Below, piece by piece: positions 25,274-34,704 of a stretch of 64,000 nucleotides of DNA. Origin of the DNA: Marinomonas aquimarina (GTDB lineage: Bacteria > Pseudomonadota > Gammaproteobacteria > Pseudomonadales > Marinomonadaceae); the NCBI RefSeq assembly GCF_900089755.1, contig NZ_FLOC01000013.1, positions 1-64,000 of the forward strand. Reading direction: 5' to 3'. The translations under genes were made by a program, and so were the position numbers. The first letter of the stretch is position 1; every line of letters starts with the position of its first letter. The notes beneath the pieces were generated by a model, which was not told the DNA's origin, did no database searches, and saw only the letters and a list, made by a program, of their open reading frames with translations.

Positions 25274-26671
25274 TTGAACGAGCAACTAGAAAGCATCTTG
25301 CTACGAGTGTCTCAGTCAGACTGCATCGATGACGGCGATCTAAAGCAGGCTGCGCGGCTAATACTGGATTGCGTGGTAGAGGGCTTGGGGGTAAAACGTA
25401 CCGGTATTTGGTTGTTGGACGATGATAACGAATCGATCGTTTGCCGTTTGTTAATTGATGCTCACAATAATACCGAAGTGGAAGACATCGTGCTCACTCG
25501 GCAGGAGTTTCCGAGGTATTTCCAAGCGTTGGACAGCGAACGGGCGATTCGCATCAATGATGCCTTAACGGACCCTGTCACCACAGAGTTTGTAGAGTCT
25601 TATTTAACCCCGCTTGGCATTGGTTGCATGCTGGACACCCCGATCCGCCATCGTGGCCGCATGATCGGCATTATTTGCTCAGAAGGCATCGAACGTGGCC
25701 ACCAATGGAGCGATGACGAGGCAACCTTTTCTGGCGTGTTGTCGGATTTGTATGGTCGTGCGATCTCTTCTTCAGAACGCGCCAAACTGGAAGAGGCCCT
25801 ACGTACGGTGAACGCCGAGTTAGAACAGACCATCGCGCAGCGGACTCAGGCGTTACATGCCACCTTGCAAGAACTCAAAGAGACACAAGCGCACCTAATT
25901 GAGAATGAAAAAATGGCCGCCTTAGGTGGTTTAGTCTCTGGTGTGGCCCATGAGGTGAATACCCCATTAGGAGTGGCGATCACGTCCATGAGTTATATTA
26001 AAGATGAGGTGGAGCAGCTACGCCGCGATTACCAGCAAGGGCGACTGGATGAACAGGGCTTTACGCATTTCCTGAGTGAGTTTGATATGGCTTACTTGAT
26101 GTTGCGTAGCAATTTGGGGCGTGCCGCTAAGTTAGTGTCAGACTTTAAAAAAACTGCGGTTGATCAGAGTTCTGATATCGTGGAAAGCATTTGCTTAAAA
26201 GATACGATAGATGCCTTGTTGACTAGCTTACACCCCATGTACAAACAAAAGTTAGTGCAGATTCACTTAACCATTCCGGATCAACTGGCCATGGTGACCC
26301 ACTCTGGTGCCATCGACCAGATTCTGACTAACCTGATCAGCAACAGCTGCGTTCACGGCTTTCAAGACATGGTGCCAGAAAATTGCATTTTTCTGGATGT
26401 GGCACAGGCCGGTGAGCAAGTGGTGATTGACTATCGTGATAATGGCGTTGGCATGCCACAAGAAGTCTGTCAGCGGGTGTTCGAACCCTTTTACACCACC
26501 AATCGGGCCAACGGTGGTTCGGGGCTCGGTATGTCGATTACTTATAACTTGGTGACGCAGAAGTTAAAAGGAACGATCCGTGTCCTAAACGACGTCGAGC
26601 AAGGCGTGCATTTCCAAATTAGATTACCACTGACACTGGATGAAACGCCACCCGCTAGCGCGACTCAATAA
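25274..26671 (+). CDS. GAF-domain sensor histidine kinase
   Basis: A 465-residue cytoplasmic kinase: GAF domain (about 20-165), coiled coil (about 170-215), a histidine box in MAALGGLVSGVAHEVNTPLG, and a C-terminal ATPase with LTNLISNSCVHGF (N box), DYRDNGVGMPQEV (G1) and GGSGLGMSITY (G2). It starts with TTG, preceded by GGAG at a spacing of seven. Without membrane helices, it should sense an intracellular signal through GAF and phosphorylate the HD-GYP regulator encoded just upstream. Confidence 0.94.
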   Translation: MNEQLESILLRVSQSDCIDDGDLKQAARLILDCVVEGLGVKRTGIWLLDDDNESIVCRLLIDAHNNTEVEDIVLTRQEFPRYFQALDSERAIRINDALTDPVTTEFVESYLTPLGIGCMLDTPIRHRGRMIGIICSEGIERGHQWSDDEATFSGVLSDLYGRAISSSERAKLEEALRTVNAELEQTIAQRTQALHATLQELKETQAHLIENEKMAALGGLVSGVAHEVNTPLGVAITSMSYIKDEVEQLRRDYQQGRLDEQGFTHFLSEFDMAYLMLRSNLGRAAKLVSDFKKTAVDQSSDIVESICLKDTIDALLTSLHPMYKQKLVQIHLTIPDQLAMVTHSGAIDQILTNLISNSCVHGFQDMVPENCIFLDVAQAGEQVVIDYRDNGVGMPQEVCQRVFEPFYTTNRANGGSGLGMSITYNLVTQKLKGTIRVLNDVEQGVHFQIRLPLTLDETPPASATQ

Positions 26672-26740
26672 TTTGAGTGGCGCTACTCAAGCTAGTTGGT
26701 GGCTGAAAGGCGACTTCTGCATGGCGCTAGTGCAAATAGA

Positions 26741-27748
26741 TCAGCTCCAAGCTTGTTTTTGCATCAGGCTAAGGCCGGCAGTGAGTTCGATGGCCTTTAA
26801 GCGTGCTGCGGGGTCGTGCAGCGGGAATGAGAAAATTATTTCGTCGACGCCGGTCAATTCAATAAACTGTGCTAAGCGCTGTTGTACCGTTTCCGGCGCC
26901 CCCACCATGGCATAGCGCAGCGTCTGGTTGATCATCGGCATTTCCGTTGCCAACAGCGCACTTTGTAGGTCGTGCACAGGTTCTGGAAACGGGCGGTTGG
27001 CGTTGCGCCGTAGGTGCGCGAACTTAATTTGTGCCGAGGTGAAATGGTATTGGGCTTGCGCGTCGGTGTCGGCCACGGAAGCCATCACCCCAGCGGACAC
27101 ATAAGGCTTATCCAATTGCGCTGATGGGCGGAAATTAGCGCGATAGATATCCAGGGCTTCCAGCAGCATATCGGGGGCAAAGTGCGAGGCAAATGAGAAG
27201 GGTAAGCCCATATACGCGGCCAATTGCGCGGAGTAGAGGCTTGAGCCTAATAACCAGATTGGCACCTGGGTGCCTTGGCTTGGCATGGCAATGACGGGTT
27301 TAATCTTATTCTCATCCGCGAAATAGCCTTGTAGTTCTTGCACGTCTTCAGGATAAGAATCGACCGGACCGCCAAGGTTACGACGCAGGGCGCGAGCGGT
27401 GGCCATATCTGTGCCTGGCGCTCGCCCTAAACCAAGGTCAACACGGTCTGGGAACATTTCGGCGAGGGTGCCAAATTGTTCCGCAATCACCAATGGCGCA
27501 TGGTTGGGCAGCATGACGCCACCAGAACCAATTCGAATGCGCTGCGTCACGGAGCCAATGGCGGCCAACATGACAGCGGTCGCGGCACTGGCAATGCCGC
27601 GCATGCCATGATGCTCGGCCAGCCAGATGCGCTGATAGCCATGGGCTTCTGCACATTGGGCTAGGGCTTTACTGTTGCTGATGGCGTCGGCGACCGTTTG
27701 ACCTTCGCCAATTGGGGCCAGATCTAAAATGGAAAATGGGATCGACAT
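26741..27748 (-). CDS. LLM-class flavin-dependent oxidoreductase (YhbW-like)
   Basis: A 335-residue luciferase-like monooxygenase: [62 protein letters not shown] and [13 protein letters not shown]. These are the marks of the group including E. coli YhbW, which oxidise aldehydes or other small substrates with reduced FMN. ATG 27748 is chosen because GGAGG lies seven bases before it. The substrate is unknown. Confidence 0.92.
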   Translation of the reverse strand: MSIPFSILDLAPIGEGQTVADAISNSKALAQCAEAHGYQRIWLAEHHGMRGIASAATAVMLAAIGSVTQRIRIGSGGVMLPNHAPLVIAEQFGTLAEMFPDRVDLGLGRAPGTDMATARALRRNLGGPVDSYPEDVQELQGYFADENKIKPVIAMPSQGTQVPIWLLGSSLYSAQLAAYMGLPFSFASHFAPDMLLEALDIYRANFRPSAQLDKPYVSAGVMASVADTDAQAQYHFTSAQIKFAHLRRNANRPFPEPVHDLQSALLATEMPMINQTLRYAMVGAPETVQQRLAQFIELTGVDEIIFSFPLHDPAARLKAIELTAGLSLMQKQAWS

Positions 27749-27820
27749 GGGCGCCTCCAAAGATTGCTATGGCTTTCAACATGCGGGCAATAGCAAAACT
27801 TGGCAAGACTCAGGCCGACA

Positions 27821-28306
27821 TTATCCTTGTTTTTTAGGGTATTCAATACCACTCAGGCAGCGATGGTAGAGCCAGCCAACCAGTACGATAACGACACAGC
27901 CACTGAAGATGGGATTAATCACAAATGACCAAGGGGCTTGCATCAGCATAATCAATAATGGGTTCGCTCCTGCGGGCGGGTGCAGTGTGTTGGTCAGCAT
28001 CATCGCCATTACCCCAAGGCCTACTGCTGCGCCGAGCATCAAGGGGGTGTTATCCCCATAATGGGCCATGGCTAAACCTATGCAGGCGGTTAATAGGTGA
28101 CCGCCAATGATATTGCGGGGCTGCGCCAAGGGGCTCTGCGGTAAGGCAAATAAAATCACCATGGTGGCGCCAAACGGCGCCATGATGCCGAGATATTCTG
28201 GTGACAGCTCTCCTCCCATGGCCAATAAAGAAATGCATAAACAGGCCCCTAGGCCTGCGACCAGTGCTTTTGGTATCGGATGAGCATTGAGTGCACGCAG
28301 CAGCAT
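27821..28306 (-). CDS. HPP family membrane protein
   Basis: A 161-residue protein with four to five membrane helices and the family motif TLHPPAGANPLL near residue 108, plus PFGATMVILFALPQSPLAQPRNIIGGH. HPP proteins have been linked to nitrite transport in plastids and cyanobacteria, but bacterial members are mostly uncharacterised. It is transcribed divergently from a TetR-type regulator across two perfect operator-like palindromes, so it is the probable target. Confidence 0.92.
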   Translation of the reverse strand: MLLRALNAHPIPKALVAGLGACLCISLLAMGGELSPEYLGIMAPFGATMVILFALPQSPLAQPRNIIGGHLLTACIGLAMAHYGDNTPLMLGAAVGLGVMAMMLTNTLHPPAGANPLLIMLMQAPWSFVINPIFSGCVVIVLVGWLYHRCLSGIEYPKKQG

Positions 28307-28338
28307 AATAACCTCAGACTAATGGTAGAAAATGGTGG

Positions 28339-28354
28339 TAGACCGACTTGTCTA
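28339..28354. promoter_or_regulatory. TetR-type operator, site 1
   Basis: TAGACCGACTTGTCTA is a 16-bp inverted repeat (TAGAC-n6-GTCTA) in the gap between the divergent HPP and TetR genes. A second copy starts 27 bases further on. Confidence 0.82.
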
Positions 28355-28365
28355 CTTGCGAATGG

Positions 28366-28381
28366 TAGACAGATCGGTCTA
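28366..28381. promoter_or_regulatory. TetR-type operator, site 2
   Basis: TAGACAGATCGGTCTA is a second TAGAC-n6-GTCTA palindrome. Its centre resembles the NemR-type box TAGACC-n4-GGTCTA. It lies 33 bases before the TetR start codon, so autoregulation is expected. Confidence 0.82.
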
Positions 28382-28413
28382 CCTCTGTCAAACTTTTCTA
28401 AGAGAGGAAAGTT

Positions 28414-28977
28414 ATGACGAAACGAGACGACTTGATCAAAACCGCGTTTGAGCTGTTTTACCAGCATGGTGTGCACAGTGTCGGCATCAACCAGATTTTG
28501 GCTGAGACGGGAGTGGCGAAGAAAACCCTGTACAGCCATTTTGCCAGTAAAGAAGCCTTACTCGAGGCGGTGATCGCCTATCGCGATGAACGCTTCCGCC
28601 TTTGGCTGTTTGGTTTAATGGACGCGCACACTGACCCCGAGGAGGTGGTACAGGCCATGTTCGATGGCCTAGATGACTGGTTTAATGACCGGGTTGATGT
28701 CTTGATGCCGTTTCAGGGGTGTTTCTTTGTTAAGGTCAATGCTGAGTTTTTACAGCATCGGGTCAATGAGTTGTGTTTTGAACACAAGCAAGCAATCGTC
28801 GACTATCTGGTGCGACGTTTGTCGCAACATTATGCTGCCGAGGCGGCGCAGCGGCTGGCCAGTCAGTTGGCTTTGCTTAAGGAAGGGGCCATTGCTCAGG
28901 CCTATCTTGGTAAGGATCGCCAAGCGGCGCAGGTCGCATGGCGCTTGGCTCAAGGTCTGTTATCCACAGGCCGCTAA
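28414..28977 (+). CDS. TetR/AcrR family transcriptional repressor
   Basis: A 187-residue protein with an N-terminal TetR helix-turn-helix (LIKTAFELFYQHGVHSVGINQILAETGVAKKTLYSHFASKEALLEAVI, quoted by its landmarks at residues 6-55) and a helical ligand-binding domain with cysteines at FQGCFFVKV and NELCFEHK. Such cysteines sense electrophiles in NemR, so a similar stimulus is possible. It faces the HPP gene across two operator palindromes. An AGAGAGGAAAG sequence provides the ribosome binding site. Confidence 0.93.
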   Translation: MTKRDDLIKTAFELFYQHGVHSVGINQILAETGVAKKTLYSHFASKEALLEAVIAYRDERFRLWLFGLMDAHTDPEEVVQAMFDGLDDWFNDRVDVLMPFQGCFFVKVNAEFLQHRVNELCFEHKQAIVDYLVRRLSQHYAAEAAQRLASQLALLKEGAIAQAYLGKDRQAAQVAWRLAQGLLSTGR

Positions 28978-28981
28978 GGTG

Positions 28982-30007
28982 TTAGCTGGCCAATGCGGTA
29001 ATGACGGGGCGCACACAGTTGCGTCCGGCATTCTTGGCCGCGTAGAGATGCTGGTCCGCTCGCTCTAGCAAGGTTTCTAGCGATTCGCCCGGTTGAAACT
29101 GTGCCACACCTAAAGAGGTTGTTATGGGGCGCAGGCTTTGACCGGTCTTCTTATTGGTAAGGTTCAAGCGACTGATGCGTTCACGCACATCGTTGGCGAA
29201 TTTGGCCGCGCTTTTGATGTCTGCATTGGGCAGCAAGATAGCGAATTCTTCGCCACCAAAGCGGTAGGCTTGGGCATCGCGGGTCTGGGCACAGCTGGTT
29301 TCTAAAGTACGTGCCACCGACTGAATCACCTTATCACCGAGCAGATGGCCGTATTCATCGTTAAAGGGCTTAAAGTGGTCGATGTCCACCATTACCAAAC
29401 AGGTGTTGTCCGCTGAGGCGGTATAGATGGCTAAGTCTTCATTGAACTTACGACGGTTATTAATTTCCGTCAGCCCGTCTTTGAACATCTGTTTTTCCGT
29501 CTCAGCAATCTTGGCTTTGAGTGCTTGAATTTCGGCGTTTTGCTTTTCTAGCTGGGTGCGATAGGTCTCGGTTTTGTCCATAAAATTACGCGCAATGGAG
29601 ACCATTTTATGGGCTGCTGGGCTGTCTGCTTGAGACGCTTCTTGGGCCATGATTTGAATGTCTTTGGATAGGGACTGATTCAAATCCTGAGCATCACTCA
29701 TGGCGGTGGCTGTGGAGGTGCCTATGGAGGTCACCACCTGATGGATGTTGTTCTGCATTTCCACCAAGCGTTCTTCGGCTGAGTTAACGATGAATTCGTC
29801 GAGCAGTTTATCGCACATATAGCTGTCACAGTGCCCCAAGCGCTTAATGACATCGTCGATGCGCTGGGTTAGCTTTGGCAGCTCGCCAGTGGTGTAGTTG
29901 TACCACAAGGTGTAATAGGGCGGCGTAATAGGGACGTTATTCTTTACCATCATAGGGATGGTTTGACGGAAATACTGGTTGATTTTGGAAGCAGAGTTGC
30001 TCGGCAC
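28982..30007 (-). CDS. Soluble diguanylate cyclase
   Basis: A 341-residue cytoplasmic protein. An N-terminal helical domain (about 1-130), a coiled coil (about 140-175) and a GGDEF domain (about 180-335) are seen. Cyclase motifs are complete: MVDIDHFKPFNDEYGHLLGD and YRFGGEEFAILLPN. The start is GTG, with GAGG eight bases upstream. The N-terminal region looks like a dimerising sensor but has no recognisable ligand site. It ends four bases from the convergent TetR gene. Confidence 0.93.
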   Translation of the reverse strand: MPSNSASKINQYFRQTIPMMVKNNVPITPPYYTLWYNYTTGELPKLTQRIDDVIKRLGHCDSYMCDKLLDEFIVNSAEERLVEMQNNIHQVVTSIGTSTATAMSDAQDLNQSLSKDIQIMAQEASQADSPAAHKMVSIARNFMDKTETYRTQLEKQNAEIQALKAKIAETEKQMFKDGLTEINNRRKFNEDLAIYTASADNTCLVMVDIDHFKPFNDEYGHLLGDKVIQSVARTLETSCAQTRDAQAYRFGGEEFAILLPNADIKSAAKFANDVRERISRLNLTNKKTGQSLRPITTSLGVAQFQPGESLETLLERADQHLYAAKNAGRNCVRPVITALAS

Positions 30008-30163
30008 AGTATTGGTCCTCAGTGAATCGAACGAACGGTCAGAAATAGCAAGAAATAAGAATGTTATAATAGCATGTAATCTTCGCAGCGGCGTTGCTTA
30101 AGCGTTAAAAAAACCGATGTTAGATCAATATTTCCGACATCTAAGCCGTTGAAGAGAAGGCCA

Positions 30164-30514
30164 TTAGCTGGAATGAAATGGCTTATCGCTGGTAAGGCGG
30201 ACAAAGCCTTTGACTAGATTGTATACCGACCACAGCCACACGCCGAGCAAAATCAGATAACCAAAGAAAAAGATCGCGAACAGGAGTCCGATCACACTCA
30301 TGATCAGGCTCCACCAGAACACGCGGGTGATGTTTTGAAAGTGATCGTAAAACACAGAACCTTTGGCTGTGTTGGCCTTGGCCATGGCCCACACAGCGCC
30401 CACTAACCAAAACACCCCTGTGACGAGCCCTAGCAGCATGAAAATGTAGGCGATCAGCGCATTTTGTTTGGCTTGATCGTCATGAGGCGTCATTGGAATA
30501 TCGTCTAAATCCAT
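30164..30514 (-). CDS. DUF4870-like membrane protein
   Basis: A 116-residue protein with three membrane helices: ALIAYIFMLLGLVTGVFWLVGAVW, then VFWWSLIMSVIGLLFAIFFF, then ILLGVWLWSVYNLVKGF. The FYDHFQNITR segment between helices 1 and 2 and the overall layout fit DUF4870/YIP-like small membrane proteins. Function is unknown. It follows a TIGR02466 gene by 23 bases and may share its transcript. Confidence 0.75.
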   Translation of the reverse strand: MDLDDIPMTPHDDQAKQNALIAYIFMLLGLVTGVFWLVGAVWAMAKANTAKGSVFYDHFQNITRVFWWSLIMSVIGLLFAIFFFGYLILLGVWLWSVYNLVKGFVRLTSDKPFHSS

Positions 30515-30537
30515 CTGCTAGGCCCTCTGTTAAAACT

Positions 30538-31191
30538 TTAGTCTAGCTCTATTACGCAGTTAAAAGCGATCACTACGCGGTCTTTTTGACCAAAGTACGG
30601 CAGTGCCGAATGTTTCAAGTACGACGGGAAGATCACCACTTGGCCTTCTTTTGGCGCGAAGTCCCAGAATCCTTGGCCGCCTAAATAAGCGGTACCCGGA
30701 TCGGCGTAATGCTCGGCGTTGACGCGTGGATCGTAAAAGCGGTTGATACCATTACGTGCTTCAAGATTGGCTTCCCCTGGTTCAAGGTAATAAATGCCGC
30801 ACCAAGAGCAGTTCGGGTGTGAGTGGGCATCGTGATAGCCGCCATTTTGGGTGATGTGGTACCAAGACTCGATCACATGAGCATAGGCTTCACTGTCTTC
30901 TGGCCAGTGTTGCTGATTGACCTCAAATGCGACCGCGGCAATCAACTCCTCCACCATACGGCGCAGCTCCATCACTTCTGGCACCTCGTCTTCCAAAAAG
31001 TCCAAACGGCTTTCTGACAGATTATGTTTAGCCAATACGGCCACATCGCTGTCGACAGCATTGTCCTGTTCTTGCTGACGCTGGTAGATGTGCGCCAATA
31101 AGGCGTCTTTTAAAAACTCATGATCAGCCAGATCGGTAACAAACAGTGGTGTGGTCCAAGCCTCAATGGCTTCAATGGTTGGGGATTCCAT
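30538..31191 (-). CDS. TIGR02466 family putative 2OG-Fe(II) oxygenase
   Basis: A 217-residue protein with ESWYHITQNGGYHDAHSHPNCSWCGIYYLEPGEAN, which contains the presumed metal-binding histidines, and a later GQVVIFPSYLKHSALPYFGQKDRVVIAFN with the second histidine and a substrate-binding arginine. This is the TIGR02466 family, predicted 2-oxoglutarate dioxygenases common in marine bacteria and phages. Their substrates are unknown. It is followed by a small membrane protein gene. Confidence 0.87.
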   Translation of the reverse strand: MESPTIEAIEAWTTPLFVTDLADHEFLKDALLAHIYQRQQEQDNAVDSDVAVLAKHNLSESRLDFLEDEVPEVMELRRMVEELIAAVAFEVNQQHWPEDSEAYAHVIESWYHITQNGGYHDAHSHPNCSWCGIYYLEPGEANLEARNGINRFYDPRVNAEHYADPGTAYLGGQGFWDFAPKEGQVVIFPSYLKHSALPYFGQKDRVVIAFNCVIELD

Positions 31192-31241
31192 CAGTGTAGG
31201 TGCTCATGCATTGAATAAAGCGCCATTGTAGCAGAGATTAT

Positions 31242-31631
31242 TTACGAGGAAGATGACGCAACCCATTGTACCGCGTCTTCGTATTTCTCAAACGCACGCA
31301 TCTCGCCTTTGATAAACCAGGCGCCAATTTTGGCCGCCATCTGCTGCCAAGACTTATGTCCATAGATGGCGATCTTGTCGATGTTGTTGCCCATCTTCAA
31401 ACCCAGACGAAAATCGTCCCAAGCGGCACGTAATTCCCAGCCATCAAAGTCGCTGATATCCACCAGCATTTTTATATGCGGTTGCTCAATGGCCGCGAAT
31501 GCCGCCAGCAACATCGGGGTAATGCTCTGATAGTCGTCGTGTGTTAAGGTTCCGGAGGCTTTCATAACCACCATCATTTGCTGATTGTGGCGCTCGACCC
31601 CGACAGAAATACCATGGATCTTGTCAGACAT
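31242..31631 (-). CDS. SpoIIAA-like / STAS-type domain protein
   Basis: A 129-residue single-domain protein of the SpoIIAA-like family (also called DUF3478): MLVDISDFDGWELRAAWDDFRLGLKMGNNIDKIAIYGHKSWQQ, described by its core at residues 61-100. These have a STAS/SEC14-like fold and may bind lipid or regulate a partner. A paralogue lies at 43644-44027 in this window, sharing the IAIYGH block and a C-terminal W-V-x-S. Function is unknown. Confidence 0.87.
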   Translation of the reverse strand: MSDKIHGISVGVERHNQQMMVVMKASGTLTHDDYQSITPMLLAAFAAIEQPHIKMLVDISDFDGWELRAAWDDFRLGLKMGNNIDKIAIYGHKSWQQMAAKIGAWFIKGEMRAFEKYEDAVQWVASSSS

Positions 31632-31820
31632 ATGTACTCTCCTTCACAAGCTGCTCCTGTCACTGTAGAACAGTTTGGCAGAATGCGCAGGGGCTCGGGT
31701 CGGATAGAGCATTTCGCCTGCACTCAATCAATAAAGCGTGGCGTGGCGCTACTGCCTACGAGCCTATCCCGTTAGTATCGGCATGGCCTCATTCACTTAT
31801 TGGATTAAAAGGTTTTTATC

Positions 31821-33743
31821 ATGCAGCCATTAGCAGGATTGCTAACTCAGTATTTTGGCTTCGATCAGTTTCGCGAAGGACAGCAACAAACGATCGAGCA
31901 ATTGTTGGCCGGACACTCATCCCTGTCGGTGTTTCCCACTGGTTCAGGGAAGTCGTTGTGTTATCAATTGACCGCCACCCAACTACCGCATTTAACGCTC
32001 GTTATTTCCCCTTTGATCGCCTTGATGCACGACCAGCTGGCGTTTTTGCAGAGCAAAGGCATTCCTAGTGCCAGCCTGGATTCGACGCAAAGCAAAGAAG
32101 ACAGCCAAGCGGTGATGCAGCAGGTCCGTGACGGCCACATTAAGATTTTGATGATCTCGGTGGAGCGCTTTAAAAACGAGCGCTTTCGTCGTTTTATTCA
32201 AGCCGTGCCAGTGTCTATGCTGGTGGTTGATGAAGCTCACTGTATCTCGGAATGGGGTCATAACTTTCGCCCAGATTATTTAAAGCTACCGCAATACCAG
32301 CAAGAGCTGAACATCCCGCTGGTGCTATTGCTGACTGCGACCGCAACACGTCGTGTACAAAAAGACATGGCGCTGAAATTTAACATCGCGCCGCAGCATA
32401 TCGTGCAAACCGGCTTTTATCGTCACAACTTGGATATCGACCTGATTCCAGCGCAGAGGCAGGACAAGCCAGCTTTGTTACGCCAAGTGCTGAACGAGAC
32501 GCAAGGGGCGGGCATTGTCTATGTGACGCAGCAAAAAACCGCCGATGAACTGGCGACGAGCTTGCAGCAATCGGGCTATTCAGCGGTGTCTTACCACGCC
32601 GGTCTTGGTAACGACGTTCGAGCCGCCATTCAGAACGATTTTATGGCGGGGCAGACGCGCATCATCGTGGCCACCATTGCCTTTGGTATGGGCATCGATA
32701 AGTCTGATATTCGCTTTGTGGTGCATTACGATTTACCCAAATCGATTGAGAATTACAGCCAAGAAATTGGCCGCGCTGGACGTGATCGGCAGCCCAGTCG
32801 CTGTGTCATGCTTGCCAGTCTCGACGGTTTACATGTGTTGGAAAACTTCGTCTATGGCGATACGCCTGAGCCTCACGCGATCCAAGCGCTGCTACAGGAA
32901 ATCTTTAGCAATACGGTCAATGGCGAATGGGAAACGCAAGCGTACGGCTTGTCTCAGGTCACCAATATTCGCGCCTTGCCGCTGAAAACCCTGTTGGTAC
33001 AAATGGAACTCGCGGGCGCCATCATGCCGCGCTACAGCTATTACAGTGATGTGAAACTCAAATGGAATCAAAACCTTGAGCAAATTCGTGCGGTCTTGCC
33101 TGCGGAGCAGCAAGACGTCTTTAACCTAGTCGCGCAGCATACGGCGTTTAAGAAAATCTGGGGTGTGCCGGATTTTGAACGCTTGCATCAACAAGGCTTA
33201 GAGCGAGCTACCGTCTTAAGTCTGCTGGAGCAACTGGCGGACCGTGATTTGATTACCTTGGAAACCAAAGGGCTGACGGAAGTCTATGGTGTGCAGAGCG
33301 AGTTGCTCACCCCGGAGCTTGCTGAAGCGCTACAGCAGTATGTGACTCAGAAACAAAGCTCGGAAATCGAGCGTATCGCGACCATGATTCGCTTCTTTGA
33401 GCTCGACCGTTGCTTAAACCATAACCTCGCCCGGTACTTTGGCGACCAGCACGCACCAGAGCGCTGCGGTCATTGCTCTGTCTGCCGTGGCAAGGTGCTG
33501 TCATTGCTTGAAAAAGACGGCTATCAAGTGGTAGATAGCCTTTCTTCTGACTTGCAATCGGCCAAACTTTGGTTACTGCAAAAGCTGCCCCAAGCGCAAG
33601 TGACCCCTGTGTTGTTAGCGCGTTTTATGGCGGGGCTGACACAGCCGCTGTTTACCAAGTTGAAAGCGCGTCAGCAGCCTAGCTTTGGTAAGTATGAAGA
33701 CGTTGCTTACCAAACACTATTGCAACAAGCTCAAGAGTTATAA
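31821..33743 (+). CDS. RecQ family ATP-dependent DNA helicase
   Basis: A 640-residue superfamily 2 helicase. The start FGFDQFREGQQQTIEQLLAG is the RecQ motif 0; Walker A is PTGSGKSLCYQ and Walker B is VVDEAHCISEWGHNFRPDY. QEIGRAGRD is motif VI, and a zinc-binding cluster follows with RCLNHNLARYFG and CGHCSVC. The C-terminus lacks an obvious HRDC domain, so it belongs to a RecQ-like branch rather than being a canonical recQ. It unwinds recombination and replication intermediates. A strong terminator follows. Confidence 0.93.
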   Translation: MQPLAGLLTQYFGFDQFREGQQQTIEQLLAGHSSLSVFPTGSGKSLCYQLTATQLPHLTLVISPLIALMHDQLAFLQSKGIPSASLDSTQSKEDSQAVMQQVRDGHIKILMISVERFKNERFRRFIQAVPVSMLVVDEAHCISEWGHNFRPDYLKLPQYQQELNIPLVLLLTATATRRVQKDMALKFNIAPQHIVQTGFYRHNLDIDLIPAQRQDKPALLRQVLNETQGAGIVYVTQQKTADELATSLQQSGYSAVSYHAGLGNDVRAAIQNDFMAGQTRIIVATIAFGMGIDKSDIRFVVHYDLPKSIENYSQEIGRAGRDRQPSRCVMLASLDGLHVLENFVYGDTPEPHAIQALLQEIFSNTVNGEWETQAYGLSQVTNIRALPLKTLLVQMELAGAIMPRYSYYSDVKLKWNQNLEQIRAVLPAEQQDVFNLVAQHTAFKKIWGVPDFERLHQQGLERATVLSLLEQLADRDLITLETKGLTEVYGVQSELLTPELAEALQQYVTQKQSSEIERIATMIRFFELDRCLNHNLARYFGDQHAPERCGHCSVCRGKVLSLLEKDGYQVVDSLSSDLQSAKLWLLQKLPQAQVTPVLLARFMAGLTQPLFTKLKARQQPSFGKYEDVAYQTLLQQAQEL

Positions 33744-33748
33744 GCCAT

Positions 33749-33781
33749 AAACAAGGGAAACTCGCAGAGTCTCCCTTGTTT
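33749..33781. terminator. Bidirectional terminator between the RecQ-like and binding-protein genes
   Basis: A 15-pair stem with one mismatch (arms AAACAAGGGAAACTC and GAGTCTCCCTTGTTT, loop GCA), in a short gap between convergent genes, has A and T runs at its base. Confidence 0.85.
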
Positions 33782-33791
33782 GATTACTGCT

Positions 33792-34523
33792 CTATTTGAA
33801 GCTTTCGATGATTTGCTCGTATTCACCACTGGCTTGCAGTGACATTAGCGCTTTGTTGAAGGCGTCGCGCAGTTCTAGACCGTTGGCCGTATTTTTCGAG
33901 AACATCACGAACACTTCTTGCTCATTGATCGGTGGTAACACGATCGATAGCTTAGCGCTGTCTTGACCAGTGGATTTCGCGATCGACTTTGCCACATCTA
34001 GGGTGCCAGCATAGAAATCCACTTCTTTGTTAAACAAGGCCGTCACCGCTTCTTTCTCCGTGGTGAAGGTGCTCATATGTGGGAATGGATGCTCATCAAA
34101 GGTGTCCCCCACCACAGAGTCCGCCAGTTTACTGATACGGTATGAGTTGAGCTCATCGTAGGATTTGATGAATTCCACATCGATGCTGTCGAGTTTCACC
34201 AAGCCGGTGAACACGCTGTAGATTGGCAAAGAGAAATAGTATTTCTCAGCACGTTCTTCAGAGTAGTAGGCGCCCACCACGGCATCTTTTTTACCCGATT
34301 CTCCGTCCTTTAGAGCTTGTGTCCAGCTGGTAAATTCTAGTGTGTAGTCGCTGCCAGACTGAGCCATCGTCTGTTTCACGATTTCCGCCAGCACGCCCTG
34401 TCGGTCTTCTGTTTCACCAATGTAAGGCGGCCAATTGAGCGTGGTGTAGTTCACTTCTTGTGCCAGTAGAGGAGTAGAGAGGGCCAAGCCCGTCAGTAGT
34501 AATAGTTTGTTCAACGCTTTCAT
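33792..34523 (-). CDS. Orphan periplasmic solute-binding protein (SBP_bac_3)
   Basis: A 243-residue protein with a signal peptide (KLLLLTGLALSTPLLA|QEVN) and a type 2 binding fold: LNWPPYIGETEDRQGVLAEIV, AVVGAYYSEERAEKYYFSLPIY and ALFNKEVDFYAG. No permease or ATPase lies nearby. I chose ATG 34523, giving a normal signal peptide, over an upstream in-frame start 20 codons earlier. It could feed a distant ABC system or be a sensor. The ligand is probably an amino acid or a related polar molecule. Confidence 0.87.
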   Translation of the reverse strand: MKALNKLLLLTGLALSTPLLAQEVNYTTLNWPPYIGETEDRQGVLAEIVKQTMAQSGSDYTLEFTSWTQALKDGESGKKDAVVGAYYSEERAEKYYFSLPIYSVFTGLVKLDSIDVEFIKSYDELNSYRISKLADSVVGDTFDEHPFPHMSTFTTEKEAVTALFNKEVDFYAGTLDVAKSIAKSTGQDSAKLSIVLPPINEQEVFVMFSKNTANGLELRDAFNKALMSLQASGEYEQIIESFK

Positions 34524-34704
34524 TTTTATTCCTAATTCCTTTGTGAAGTTGCAAATATATTTCAAGACCGACTTAGAAACCACGGGCTAGGTCATAGGTT
34601 CGGCGTAAAAGGTGGCACTTAAGCCCATTAACGATAGGCGCTAATCCTGTTGACGAGTGGTAAACTAGCGCCATCTTAATTTATGGTTCACACGGTGCTT
34701 GTTT

